Part shown: positions 23,370 through 35,665 of the stretch, one piece after another
Position numbering within the stretch: position 1 is the first letter of the stretch
Layout: every line of letters starts with the position of its first letter
DNA from: Bugula neritina
Lineage: Eukaryota > Bryozoa > Gymnolaemata > Cheilostomatida > Bugulidae
Direction: 5' to 3'
NCBI GenBank assembly: GCA_964035545.1
Contig: CAXIUT010000180.1
Span: 1-58,231, forward strand
Length of the DNA stretch: 58,231 bases
Program-made: the position numbers and the translations under genes
The notes under the pieces: model-generated
Told to the model about the DNA's origin: nothing
Database searches by the model: none
Seen by the model: the letters and a program-made list of their open reading frames with translations, nothing else

Positions 23370-26300
23370 TCAACTAACCTCCACCTTTTTAAAATACTAC
23401 TTCAAATAATCCAATTTCTTCTTTTCAGTCTAAGCAGAATCCTTACGCCTACCTAACATAAAATATATCCCATATTGAATCTCTTTCTCATATATCTTGC
23501 GATTAAATTCTATATAGTTAGTCGCCTTATCCTCAAATATACTCACACTTTAAGCACTTGCTTGATCACAAAATTGTACAGCTCCTCTGATCTGATTCAA
23601 ACAATATCCCTCTTTCGATAGCAATTTTGATGGGTTTGCAAATGATTCAATAAAACTAAATTAATAATTTGTTACTTGATACTTGATATAAGTCTTTTTG
23701 GAGCAGCCATAATCAACACTAGAATCATCAATGGAGAGAAATCATCAGCAGTTACAGGTTTATCATTTTTAGACATCAATTTATAACTGTTTTATATAAT
23801 TCTAATTGTTTCTTGAATACAATGCAATTTTTAAGCAGCAGTTCTCAGTTTGTCAATAGTTCTCAAATTAGTTGCAGCTACTTCCCAAACTCTCATATTT
23901 CTAAACTCATGGTTGATCTTCAAATGATCAAAATCTAACCAATCTAAAGTTTTCAATCTCAAATAAAGAGCAATATCATCATAAAGAGGATATTTAGGGT
24001 ATAGCTTATCATACAACTTTTTACTTATTTTAAGTTATATATTTTACTAAAGCCATTCAATATTTTACAGTAAAATAGCATACTAACTTTCTTTGCTCTT
24101 TATATAATTTCTTATAAACTAAATAAACTCAAAAAAAACATCCTTTATCCCCATAACATCCTCAGACACACTAAACATCTCCTTCACTTCCGGCAAAGAA
24201 CACAAAATCTATGTAAATTTCATAATATTAACAAAATGACTTTAATACTTCTGTTTTTCTGGATCTCCAGTCAAATGTTTAATAAAATCTAAATTTAATG
24301 CAGTATGAATGCACTTACTCTGATTTTACAACCATAACTTCTATCGATACTCCTCTATCAAATCCTTCATTATTGTTGTCTTCATTATTATCAATTTATC
24401 TCTTGTTTTAGGAGAAGTCAAACATAACTTTATCTCACACCTTGTAAAAAATTCTTATAACTTTTTCTTTTTCACTTCACCACGAATATTTCTTTCCCTA
24501 TGATTCATTTTTTCATACTGATCATTAAGACTAGAAATAGCCCTCAAGTAACACTCCTTTGAAGTCTGCCAAATATTTTTATAATTATCAAAACGAACTA
24601 TAGTATCATCTTCTAACTCCTCAATTATAGCTTTTATCTGATGATTTCTACAAAGAATCCTAAGATAGTCAATTTTCAATTTAAGAGGAATATGATCAAT
24701 CGAATTCAAGTTGTCTCTTTCCTATCGAATATCCAAAGCATAGATAAACTCTTTCACTGAACAAGATGTATAATATTCCTAAAAAGTTTATATATCACCT
24801 AAACTAAGCAAAACCTGCTTCATTAAATTTTTTATTTTACTTTATTTGAAAGAATTTCTATAGCTTTTAGCATAATCTACTTCCAAATTGGAAGGCAATT
24901 TCAAATCAATAAACAGAACATATGATTTACTCGCTTTATATAACTTACCAGTCACTTTATCTTTCTTATCTCCAAAAATATCAATATCTTCAGTCATCAA
25001 CTCTATCCTCTGAACACGATTAAATATCTTACTATTGACTGCACTCAACTACTTTTAAGCTCCCTTTATCAAATAAAACAACTTCTTTATATCCGTCATA
25101 CTCATACACACACAGTGACTCTTTATAGAATCATTTATATTCTTAGATTCAGTAAATCTGCCCTACAACCACTACTACACCTACTCACATATTGAATCGA
25201 TTTTGTCAGTATCAATATTTATTACCTAGAGGATATAGTTAGCTATACTGACTTTTAAATTTGTTATTATCAAATGAAATTGATGTGAAAAATTCTAATG
25301 AATATCTTTAGAATTATCTTTAACAATTTTACGAATAACCAATACCACCTAATCCACATTTTGCCTAATAAAAGGTGATATCTTCGTAGCCTATGCAAGT
25401 AATTAGACATAAAAAGCAGAAGACAACCAAAAGTTAATAACAAAATCAGCTACCACATAAATACAACTTTTACTATTAAACTTCTTACTCAAATACCGAT
25501 AAAGTATCGTACAACATATTCTAATTAAAGGAGGCATCGAATATAGCATCTTGAAAAGATCATTAAAAAACACCAAAACAATATTTTTAAGACTAACACT
25601 ATCAGGATTAAGAGTACTTTCGTTCTTTATCGAGGTACGATTCATCATCAAACCCAACTGCTTATTAATCTACTACTATAATTTCATCTATTCAGTATTA
25701 GACGCACTAAAACATGGAAAATTTATCTACTCATTTATACCTATATAATTTAACAACTATTCACTTGCACAGTTCTTGTACTTTTTCTTTATAGTACTAC
25801 CCCGCTTCAACTTCTAATCATATTGACGCAATCCTTAACTATACTGCCTTATTTTATATTTCTTATCGTTGTTTTTATTTTGGCCGTTTGCTTTGATAGG
25901 ACTCTCTTATCTAGTTTTTGTACTTTATTTTGAATGTAGTTTTAATAAAGTTTTATCAGGTGATAATTTTTATTAATAATTTTTCAGATCAAGGGCATGA
26001 TCTATTTTAGCAATTTAGACTAAAGTATTTCTGGTTAGTATTTTAGTATAATTTTTAATTTAATTTCTTTCTATAATTTATGAAAGCAAAAGTTGATATA
26101 GATTTTACTAAAGAAAGCTAATTTCGAAAAAATATTTTTTATTTTAAATTATTTTCCTCAAACAAAAAACAACTATCTTCAAAATATCCTTATTATAAAC
26201 ATCATCGTCCACAATGTTTTCATACATACTATTAGCCACACATTTAAAAAGAGATGTAAGATATTATAACTGCGAAGTATTCTCGTATTTCTATATTAGT

Positions 26301-26728
26301 ATCATCATCAAATAAGGACTACGAGACAATGTCAATAACACATCTTTCACAAATGTATAAGAATCCCCAAAACCTTCATCTTCAAACAATCGCCTCTACT
26401 ACTCATATTTCTAACTTTAAATATTTTTGTCCTTCTACTCGCTTCTATCCATTCGACTCCGCTACAACTGAATAGCCTTTACAGCTGACTCGCTGATATT
26501 TACTGTCCCTCGGTAATAAGAAAACAAAGTAGAATGCAACTTCTTCTCAAAAGACGTCTTTTGCTCTTGCTAGATAGTCAACAACAAGTATTATTCTTTT
26601 AGCAACTTTTGCAATCTAGATACTGTCACAAATTCATCATCAGAACGACATTGCTCACTATACATTGAACCATCCATATTCTATATATTCTAACTTTCAC
26701 TTCTCTTCTAAGGTCTTTAAATTTCATC
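23370..26728 (-). CDS. RasGAP-VPS9 protein (GAPVD1/RME-6-like)
   Basis: One 20-nt intron (23656-23675); 1112 residues. Residues about 90-470 look like the RasGAP-type helical domain of GAPVD1 (SPYLMMILIEKYENTSQLE; MPPLIRICCTILYRYLSKKF). The C-terminus at about 990-1080 is a VPS9 domain: TADDFSPLMILVLIMAAPKR, then INFIESFANPSKLLSKEGYC and AVQFCDQ. VPS9 domains are Rab5-family exchange factors, and this pairing of domains is found in RME-6/GAPVD1 at clathrin-coated and early endosomal membranes. The catalytic Arg finger of RasGAP was not located, so GAP activity is uncertain. The ATG at 26726-26728 follows an in-frame TGA. Confidence 0.85.
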
Positions 26729-26979
26729 TTATAGCTACTAGTTGTTCATTATATGATCTTTATATTATAAAATAACTCGAAAAATAATATTAACTTAATA
26801 GTTTATTTTATAATTTTGATCAAAAAGTAAATTTCAAAGTAAAAATAATATCAATAAAACTCAAATCTGATACTAATTATGATACTCACTCACATGCTCA
26901 CTCACAAATGTATTCAAATGCGACCCTCCCTAACTAACAGACTAACTAATACTTCCTCTCTTCCCAGACAAACAAACCT

Positions 26980-27744
26980 TCAACTCCTTCGATAAACTAT
27001 CAACCTCTCCATCCGATTGAAGTTATACTGATGACTCCCAGTCACAAATTGCATTCTAACAGAAATAAAGCCAAAATCCTCATCATCCGCCTGAAATTTA
27101 AATACATCACAAACTGCCTCGTTCTTCATTATATCTTCAACATCAAAAGTTACAGTCGATTGGATAGGATCAGTCACTATCTGTATTTTAGAGCCCTTTA
27201 TCCAAGGAAATATCAACTCCCTGTATATTTTTTAATGTTTCACTCGATTAACAAATATATTCTATTCTATCTGTCTTATTTCCTTATTGACTACCACATA
27301 TTTAAAAATACTAATTTTGCTTATCCCCTGAACCATCTAAAAATCTTGAATCTACAACTTCACCATACAACCACTTCTCCCCTCCTCTCCATAAGATTTA
27401 TTCTCCTATTTGATTTTATCCAAATCCTTCTATATTTTAATAACCAAATCCGACTACTTGTTTTCTCTGTCAGAGATAAACCGATTCAATTCCGACAGCT
27501 ACAATTCTAATTTGGCATTATCGAATTGATAGTTAGATGAATCTTCAGTTGTCTAGTATATAGTTCGATATTGCTTCAATTCCTTTTATAGATAGGTATG
27601 TTGGTCGAAATAGTGAAGATAGTATGTAAATTTATTATCATTTTAGGTATGATATTCAGATGATACCTTGCTCTCCAACTGCCTGAGTCGACTTTCGTTT
27701 GTTCGGATCTACTACTTCTCAAATAACTAACAACAGTTACCCAT
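26980..27744 (-). CDS. Myristoylated/palmitoylated coiled-coil protein
   Basis: 254 residues as read. The start MGNCC is a textbook dual-acylation signal, so plasma-membrane or ciliary-membrane anchoring is likely. Residues 10-150 are charged and coiled-coil-like; residues 150-250 form a beta-rich, C2-like region (VKLEIQDFEMVQGISKISIF; IQSTVTFDVEDIM). The 3' end is uncertain: a second open frame beyond the TGA at 26980 reads ELKVCLSGKRGSISESVSE and runs to 26861, so a short intron near 27000-27050 may extend the protein by about 45 residues. It is divergent from the gene at 27832 (87 bp gap). Confidence 0.75.
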
Positions 27745-27831
27745 TACTATTAATATTATCTCATTCTGACCTTATGTCACTTATATCTCATAAGTAAAAA
27801 TAAGATCAAGTACAACTATATTTAAATTATA

Positions 27832-28972
27832 ATGGCAGAAACAGCAGATTCACTCCACAACTCAAAAATTAAAAACTTTTAAAGAAAAGTACTCAACCAG
27901 TCCTTCCTAGACATACACTTCTTTGATAAACTAGCTGATTACCTCCTAGAATGCTGCCATGCATAAACTAAACCCAACACACTCTCGCTCTTCTCCTGCC
28001 TTCCTCTCCTCATTCTATCAATATTCATAGACGGACCTTCACGACTCTTTTTCATCTTGGCTATCGTGTGTCTACTTGTCCATCAACTGCTAGATATCGC
28101 TAATAAAAAACAAGCCTATCGACTTTCACAATTTTCTCTGTCTACATACTACATCGACCACGTCTTTGACGCCTTCTCCTGCACCTGCATAGTCCTCATC
28201 ATCTGCAAATTCCTATAACTATCTCCAAGCTAATCCCTCACAGCTGTCTTCTTCTTTGGAATGCTACCCTTCTACACCCATCACCTCGCCATGTACAATA
28301 ATTAATACATGACCTTCTATAAAATATCACCCAATACAGAAGGTATCTTTCGACTTATCTAGGATTAGTAATCAATGAACTACTCTTCCTGATTTGTGTT
28401 TTTTACCCCTCTTTATTTAAACTTGAACTAGCAAGCGGAATCATAGTCTCCCATATCTACATTGGAGCAGCTCTTATTTGGTTAGTAGCTTTTATCGGAC
28501 ATGATATTTACACAATCGTCACAGGAAAAAGAGTTACAGATGCCAAAGCCGGAACATAAGAGCATTTTCCACTTAAAAATCTATTTGTTATTTTGATGAT
28601 AGGATATCTAATTCTAGAAATAACAACTATATAAAATCAACTTCTAGATGATTCTGTTCTCTTCTACCTAGCCTTCATGCTCTTTACTCTTATCTTCGCC
28701 CATGTCATAGGTATTTTAAACTTTATTTAGGAAATTTAATTCTAGCATACGGATACAACTAACTCTACAAGCAAATAACTCTGCCTTTTTTGGTTACAAT
28801 GGGGTTAATAGTAACATACTACACTATCCTTGTTTTTGGATTGAGAGGAAGTGACTCATAATTATTATTGACTACGATTGTTTTGGGGGTAATAATGACT
28901 TTGTTTGCTTTAGCTTTCTTAAGACATAATATGCAAAATATATTGCATATCAATCAAGTGCTATAAAATTGA
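27832..28972 (+). CDS. CDP-alcohol phosphotransferase-like membrane protein
   Basis: Two 20-nt introns (28343-28362, 28711-28730); 366 residues with about 8-10 hydrophobic segments. It resembles choline/ethanolamine phosphotransferases, which make phosphatidylcholine or phosphatidylethanolamine from diacylglycerol. Residues 91-113 align with the CDP-alcohol motif, but the first Asp-Gly is Asn91-Lys92, the Arg is Tyr96 and the next Gly is lost, while the last two Asp (109, 113) remain. Family-like context (HLAMYNNEYMTFYKISPNTEG) supports the call. Activity is doubtful because key residues are changed; a scaffold or altered substrate role is possible. Confidence 0.77.
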
Positions 28973-29028
28973 TTATTCTCATTAAAATTTACTATTTATA
29001 TTAACATTAATTATAATTAAGATAATTT

Positions 29029-29823
29029 ATGAAGATAGCTAGCGAAAGCACATTCCAACAATTCGACAAAATGAAAGACCAAGTCTTTGCCCATAAAAAA
29101 TCCCAAACAACCAAAAAAGACATCAAAAATCCAATCAGCATAAAATTCAGATTCATAATGCCCATTACTCTCATAGCAGGTGGACTATGGCTTGTCTACA
29201 AAAACACTCCAACTCTTAAAGAATATCTCCTAGATAACAAAGCAATAAGTTATCAAGAACTGCTAGCATATTAAGCAATAAATAGCGATATTAGATGCAG
29301 ATGGAAAGAGTATGTGGACAATCCCAAAGGTAAAATAAATAAAAACTTATCTAATTAAATATATCTAACAAAATTGTAGTCAGATTATCTTTATTTGAAT
29401 GATAAAAGAACAGAGAAAAAAGTTAATATAAATACTAAGACTAATTTTTCATTATGGATTTTTGAATTTAAAAATTAGTAAACTGCATATTTGATCAATT
29501 AGTATGGAGATTTAGTCAAAAACTAAAGAAGGTCTAAAATAGTTATAGGAAATTTTATAAAAATATGGAATAATATTTAACAAACCATCCTGAAAAGATA
29601 AAAAATATTCAATCATTATCTAGAATAAAGAAATAATATAGGTAAATAATGCTAAAAAGTAAATAAAATTAACAAGTTTGTATTATAATAAGAATAATAT
29701 TAGTCAGTTTTAAATAGTTGTAAAAGTAAATCAAAGATAGTAGCGTAAAAGATATAGAAGTATATAAATAAGAGATTAAAATAATAAAAAAAGAATAAGA
29801 TAAAAATATAATAAAGTTTATGA
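29029..29823 (+). CDS. Single-span membrane protein, unknown
   Basis: 264 residues, no intron. A basic N-terminus of 40 residues is followed by one hydrophobic segment (FIMPITLIAGGLWLVYK, about 43-60) and a long charged C-terminal part that ends in a Lys/Glu-rich coiled-coil-like tail. It could be a mitochondrial inner-membrane or ER tail protein; the Lys-rich, presequence-like start is compatible but not diagnostic. It starts 56 bp after the phosphotransferase-like gene on the same strand. No domain recognised. Confidence 0.72.
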
Positions 29824-29867
29824 TATTTATTTTATAATATTAATCAATTATTAAAAATTATTAAAAC

Positions 29868-31096
29868 ATGTATTTCGATTAAGAATAAACTCTTCCTGCC
29901 CTCCTCCCCATCAACAAAAAGAAAAAATAAACAACCATCACTCAGTAACACAACTAATAAACAAAAAGAGATACAAGAAAAGATAACAGAGACGCATTGA
30001 ATTTTTTAATAAAATAAAATACAAAAAAACAATCATAGGCATAAGTTAAAAAGGTAATTGGCTAGAAATAAACAAAATAAACATAGACCTTATCTCCAGT
30101 GAAAATCTAATAATTCGAGGGCAGATTCAAAGCAAATAACGAGCAAATATAAAAAACTCTATCTAAGTAGAGATCAAAAATACTGATAAAGTAAAAGAGC
30201 TACATAAATCAAAGGCACTAATATAGCAAATAATGCATAAAATAAATGCAAAAAACATAACATAGGAATTATACCCAGTAACAAATGAAACCGTATAAAT
30301 ACTAATAAAAAAAATAGATATAGAAATAGATGAATTAAAATCATAAGAATAGAGAAAGAAAATATCACTAGAATTAAATCCCAATAACCAGCATCTCAAA
30401 AAATAAAGATAAGGTATCAAATTAGCCATAGACAGAGCTGTCACTATCAAATAACTATATAACTAAAAAATAAACCTAAGAAATAAAATAATGATTTTAG
30501 AGAGATAGAAAATAGGACTAAAATAATAAAATCAAAATTTGAAAATTAAAATAAATAGAGGTGTATAAACCATACAAAATCATATGCATAATTTACCATG
30601 CTAGAAATAAAAATAACTCAAATAAAAATTAAATAAAGTATAAAATAATTATCTCAAATAAAAATAAATGAGATAACAACTATAAATCAATATCTCAAGT
30701 ATAGTACTTAATTTCAATCGATTGTATTAAGAAGCAGATAAAGCCAGATTAGTCATCACACGTAAACTCAAATAACTAGAATAAAGATAAAAAAATATCA
30801 TCAATAATTAAATACAAATAAATAACTAATCTAAAACCCCTAAAAATTCTAATTCGCTTTCAGGAACGCTATAAGATAAAATAAAAAATTCAACCAAAGC
30901 CAACTAAATTAAAAATAGCGTCCCTGTAAACAATCAAAAAACACCATAAAAAAGTTTTATCTACCCTCAATCCAAAGATATCAGTCCAATAAAACCAAGA
31001 AATTCATAAAAAGCACTAGCAGGCATGTTTTCAATGTAAGAACAAATAAAAAAAATGAGAAACAACCAACTAACAACCAAAAGAAAAAACTATTGA
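29868..31096 (+). CDS. Coiled-coil protein
   Basis: About 400 residues once one intron is removed (best choice 29945-29970, 26 nt; the first 25 codons and this junction are the weak part). From EFFNKIKYKKTIIGISEKG onward the frame stays open to TGA 31094-31096 and is strongly heptad-like (RAVTIKELYNEKINLRNKIM; IVLNFNRLYEEADKARLV), ending in a basic Pro/Ser-rich tail. The complementary strand gives hydrophobic ORFs that look like membrane proteins, but these are shadows of this T-poor coding strand. Probably cytoskeletal; no ortholog assigned. Confidence 0.77.
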
Positions 31097-31134
31097 TCTT
31101 ATCTTTTATATTACTATTTATAAAAATAATGTAG

Positions 31135-31923
31135 TCAATATTAATCATAAAAGTCCTGGTTGTTGATCTGCCAACCTCGAATATGAGTTACTTTATCTAT
31201 AAAAGATCCAACCATTTTAGTTTTTGTTTTATTTGTGTGACGATATCGACCCAAAAGAGGATACTAAATCACTGTCTACTTCTTCTTCTCCTACTTCTTC
31301 ATTGGAATGTTCATTATTGCGTTTTGAATTATTACAGAAGCACTCAATTTTGATATCTTTTTCTTACTCAAAATTTGAGGACTTATATTTCTATCTATGA
31401 TCTCTGTTTGAAAGTTTTTACGTCTCCTGCTGTTCATCAATACTTTCCGCATTGACTTGTAGTCGTCTTTGTGAGTTCTTTTCTAGATTGTAATATCTGA
31501 TTCTTGTCTATGATGGTGACTATCAACAATGCCTTTACTAATACTACTTTTTTTGCTTTTACTTTTATTCTTCTCTTGAAAATAATCAACTAAAATCTTA
31601 ATTGATTTTCTAGTGTCAATTAACTTAGATGTTTCTTCAGTTTTATAGTATGAAACATCTCTATTTTCTGATAGCATATTAATTATCTAAGAATGCTTAT
31701 TTACTAAACTATCATCTTTATTCTAAGTCATATATCGATTGTTTTAGCTATTTAAAGAAGATATATTTCGACCTAATATTTCTTATTCATGCAAAGGTTC
31801 AGTATTAGATCTCATTTTATTTTGTACATATTTTGATTGAAAACGATGTGGACTTAATTTAGGTATATTTGATACTCTTTTTACCCTCGGAAAAATAACT
31901 TTTTACTCTCTATTTTTTAACAT
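31135..31923 (-). CDS. Basic uncharacterised protein
   Basis: 262 residues, intronless, Lys/Ser/Arg-rich and mostly disordered-looking. The C-terminus is more regular and may be the conserved part: YPLLGRYRHTNKTKTKMVG followed by FIDKVTHIRGW. It converges on the coiled-coil gene (38 bp between stops) and starts 45 bp from the stop of the double-C2 gene, so the two minus-strand genes are nearly continuous. No known domain. Confidence 0.72.
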
Positions 31924-31968
31924 TAATATAATCATCTAAATGATAATTAATAAAATAAAACTTTAGTA

Positions 31969-34327
31969 TCAATAACGCCTCCTAGCAGCATCTCCATTCT
32001 GATAAACTTACTCTTCAAGCAGCTCAGAAGGAGGCTTATCAGATATCTTCTCAGATATATAGTGAATCTGAGTCTCATAAGCCCCAGTTATCTTATGAGA
32101 ATCAATCGATAAATTCAGCTCTTCTCTTTGATCTCTTTCATTTTAATCATAGTTGATATTAGTAAGAGATAACTAACTCTCTTACAATCTTTAAAAGATA
32201 GAACCTTCTCTTTTATTATCTTTAACTTCATTGACAAGTGACACCTCTCTGTCAAATTCTTATCCATAGTAAAAACTCTAACTCATTTAATCTGAACTTT
32301 TTTCTCTAAACAGTCTAAAATGAAAACACAAATGAGCATTTACTTTCTTATTTGACGATATAAAAGCCTTATATTTTTGAGAAGAAGAATCTCTTAATTC
32401 ACTTAACAAGATATGGCATTTTCCCATTTTATAGTATTTTGTAGAATTTTTTCTATTCACAAGAACAGATATAACCAAAGTATCATGAATCTGTCTCCCT
32501 TTAAATTACAAATGAAGAGGACACCACTCATTCTACGTAGTTGTTCTTATTGTTTTTGATTAAATTTTGTCAATTATCTCAAATTTGATAATTATTGTTT
32601 GATTTTTACCACTCATTCCATACAAATTAAATTGAACATTCTACAAAAATAATCTAAATTTCTGACTCATATCTTCATATCGCTATCGATTTGCATTTCT
32701 TCTCATCTTGACAACCGACTCAGATTCTGCTGCGTTTCCTCTCCTAGTAGCAGATCTAAAATTAAATACACTTCGAGATTCACCTTTTGAACTATACTTA
32801 TCACCATTCACAGAATAATTGTATTTAGAACGAGATATCGATGGTGTCACACTATCAAGGATAACTGAACGGCCAGCCTCAGTTTTATATCTTTGTCTTT
32901 TAGAAGGACTTATTTCCTTTTTAGGATGAAAATTTGAATATAAAGTATCTTTATTATTATTATCTAAAGGTTTTATTTATTAGTTAAGCTACTTAATCTA
33001 TGAAACAGGTTTGATCTTTTTAACAAAATGACTAAACTATCCATTAAACCTCCTCATATATTTATCAAATTTGTCAATTTGCTTTCTATAACTATTAATC
33101 TCCTCTTTATCTATTTCAGTACATCTCTAGACCTGAGATATGAGAATACCTCTTTCTTAGTCATTAGAATCAACAAGTTATATCAATCTACTTTTAGCAT
33201 GACTAGATTAAAGTACACCATTAAGACTTCTATCTCTATTGTAAGTATAGCCTATAAAAGAAACCTAGATTAATATTTTTTTTTAGTTATTAGGCAAATA
33301 AAACCATTATTAACCAAAAATCTATTATCTGAATCATAATGAATAGGCACAAATATTTATAATAATCTCTTCCGTAACTTCTTTTCTTATTGCAATTAAT
33401 AAAATATTATCATTATCTATTGCTTTTTACTATTTTTCATTGTAGTTTTACGATCAACCGATACTTTTGAAAACTTCTATTTCTATACAGTCAACTACTA
33501 ATCCTCATTTCTTACCTATTTATCTATCCTTATATTTTTAATCACCAACACTTTGAAATAATTAAAATTGGTTTCATCTTTCAGCTGCTCTTCTATCTTA
33601 GAACTATATTTATAATAATAATCATGATCCTAAAATTTATTCTCCTTTATCGAAGGCAATATATGCTGATTAACAAAATGCTACTACACATCATCTTGCT
33701 CTTGTCCTATAATTTTATTCATAGAATGAGTCAGTTCCTTTATCTTGTTGTTTATATCGCTTGTCTGATTTATTATCGACTGCTTAAATGCAAATTCAGG
33801 TGTTGTGACTTTCACCTTTGAAATTATTGGATCTATTGCCTTTCTTTTATCTTTAATATCACTAGTTATTATTTTTTAGGGAGAATATGTTTGTTCTTTT
33901 GACATTTTATAACTATATTTACCAATAATTTTGTCATAATTATGAGAACGTATTCCATAAATAACTCCATTTATCACTGCATTTCTATTGGAATTGCTTG
34001 CATCAATGATATCATTGAGTTAAATTTATCCTTTCCCTACTTCTAAATATTGACCCTCTCCTCCTCTTTTATGAGCTTTTTAAAGCAACACCAAAAAACA
34101 TGAATTATGACGTAGATGTTACTTTCCATGAGGAATTTGAAAAGTATATCTATTTTGTACCTTTCTAAACTGCTCCTATTTATTATTCCTTCGAATGATC
34201 ACTCTTATCTTATATTTCTAAGTAACAACTTTTATACAGAACCTGCAGTCGGATGAATGATAAATATATTTTGTAGAATAAATGATATTTATTCCATTTT
34301 TCGCTTCTATCTGCCTCTTCCCTACAT
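31969..34327 (-). CDS. Double C2-like domain protein
   Basis: Read as one gene of about 774 residues with a 20-nt intron (34218-34237) and a probable 14-nt intron (33203-33216); the second junction is less certain and two separate genes are the alternative (break near 33183). The N-terminal 130 residues form a beta-rich C2-like module (KYKIRVIIRRNNKEEQ; CFLVLLEKAHKRGG). The central part is coiled-coil (INSYRKQIDKFDKYMRR). A second C2-like module lies near the end (FRLFLENVQFNLYGMSG; LVISVLVNRKNSTKYYKMG). C2 domains commonly bind membranes or partner proteins, and several transition-zone proteins have this layout. No Ca2+-binding Asp cluster was found. Confidence 0.7.
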
Positions 34328-34502
34328 AATAGTTAGTAGATAATAAACTAACTTATATAGATCAAGTTTATTTTATTTTGTTTATTTAATATTATCTGAT
34401 CATTTACTATCTATCAATCGATCTATTATCTTATCTTAGCAGATAAGTAAAAATCATGATACATTGTAGATTTATTTATCTATTGTAATTAAAAATAAGT
34501 TT

Positions 34503-35486
34503 ATGTCAAAGAGATTGATTCTTCTTCTTGTTCTAGTCTTAGCTACTCAAGAGATCAATCAGACTTGTAACTTTCTCTAACCCTGTCCCGATCACTCCAG
34601 CTGTAGTCCAACTACTAACTACTGCGTCTGTGATACAAATTACATAGGAAATTGCAACGTTTAGGCAGATTAAATAAACTAAACTCCACAAATATTTTAA
34701 ATGCCAAAGAATGGAAGTCGACTCTTCTACATGAAACCTATATAAATAGAAAAATATATCTAAATCAAGTTAACTATTTGTAGATAAAAACAAAAATAAA
34801 ATGTACCCGTCAACCTCAGTCTCTGGTACTAAAACGGATAAAATGCAAAATATACAAGTTAAAATGCCAAAAATATATTCAGACTATCTTTCAATGATGT
34901 TTGCCATACTCTCATAAGTAAATTTGTTGAATTTGCTGCCCAAAAAAATGGATAAAGTCAAATGATTATCTTTGGACTAAGCTAAAATCCTAAACCTGTC
35001 ACTCTCACGCTCACAGTCAACCAAAAAGTAGTCATAGGACTTTCTTTCTATTACTATATCATGGTAGGAGTTATTGTCTTTGTTAGTGTTCTATCTTTCA
35101 CATCAGCTGTCCTCTATATGATCAGAAGGAGAAGACTAAGACAATTATTTGGATCTAGACCTGAACCTAATTAAAATACGATGAATATTGATCATTTTGA
35201 AAACTTCATGCCTTCAACTATTTCAACACAGAGAGGCCCATAAAATTCTCCTTGTTCTATCTGTCTTCAATAGATAAAAGTAAAGTAATAAGTGAGAAGC
35301 ACTCCCTGTAAGCATTTGTTTCATACTACTTGTATTGATTCTTGGTGTCTTCAAAATTTGAGTTGTCCTGTATGTAGAAGTGATTTTTCTATTGAAAAAA
35401 TAGGATAAATCAATCAAATATAAAAATAGTTAACTTAAATGATGAATATCAAGATAAATGGGAAGAGAATATTGAAGTTTAAATGA
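34503..35486 (+). CDS. RING-H2 transmembrane E3 ubiquitin ligase
   Basis: 327 residues, no intron. Signal peptide (KRLILLLVLVLA), then a Cys-rich EGF-like stretch (22-51), a luminal domain, one transmembrane segment (184-206), a basic RRRR stop-transfer and a cytosolic RING-H2 domain at 251-291: CSIC, CKHLFH, CIDSW, CPVC. It should ubiquitinate substrates at endomembranes or the cell surface, like Goliath/RNF13-type ligases. The C-terminal 25 residues are uncertain, because a second acidic frame (NDEYQDKWEENIEVE) is open just downstream and could be joined by an unseen intron. It is divergent from the C2 gene with 175 bp between ATGs. Confidence 0.9.
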
Positions 35487-35665
35487 CTAAAGTAGAAGAG
35501 TAAACATAAAATAATAATGGTGTTCTCAAATAAAGAATGCTTTGATTAGATATTGAATCTTATTCAATTTAATGAGTTATATATATTAATATTTATTTTG
35601 TTTAGCTGATTGATAAATATATTCATCAACTTTTATATTTTCCGCATTTTATTTTTACTTGAGTA

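Noticed and set aside
30163-30450. Minus-strand hydrophobic ORFs that look like a multi-span membrane protein (two frames)
   Set aside because: Both frames are hydrophobic because the opposite strand is A-rich coiled-coil coding sequence (29868-31096), which reads as clear heptads over a much longer frame.
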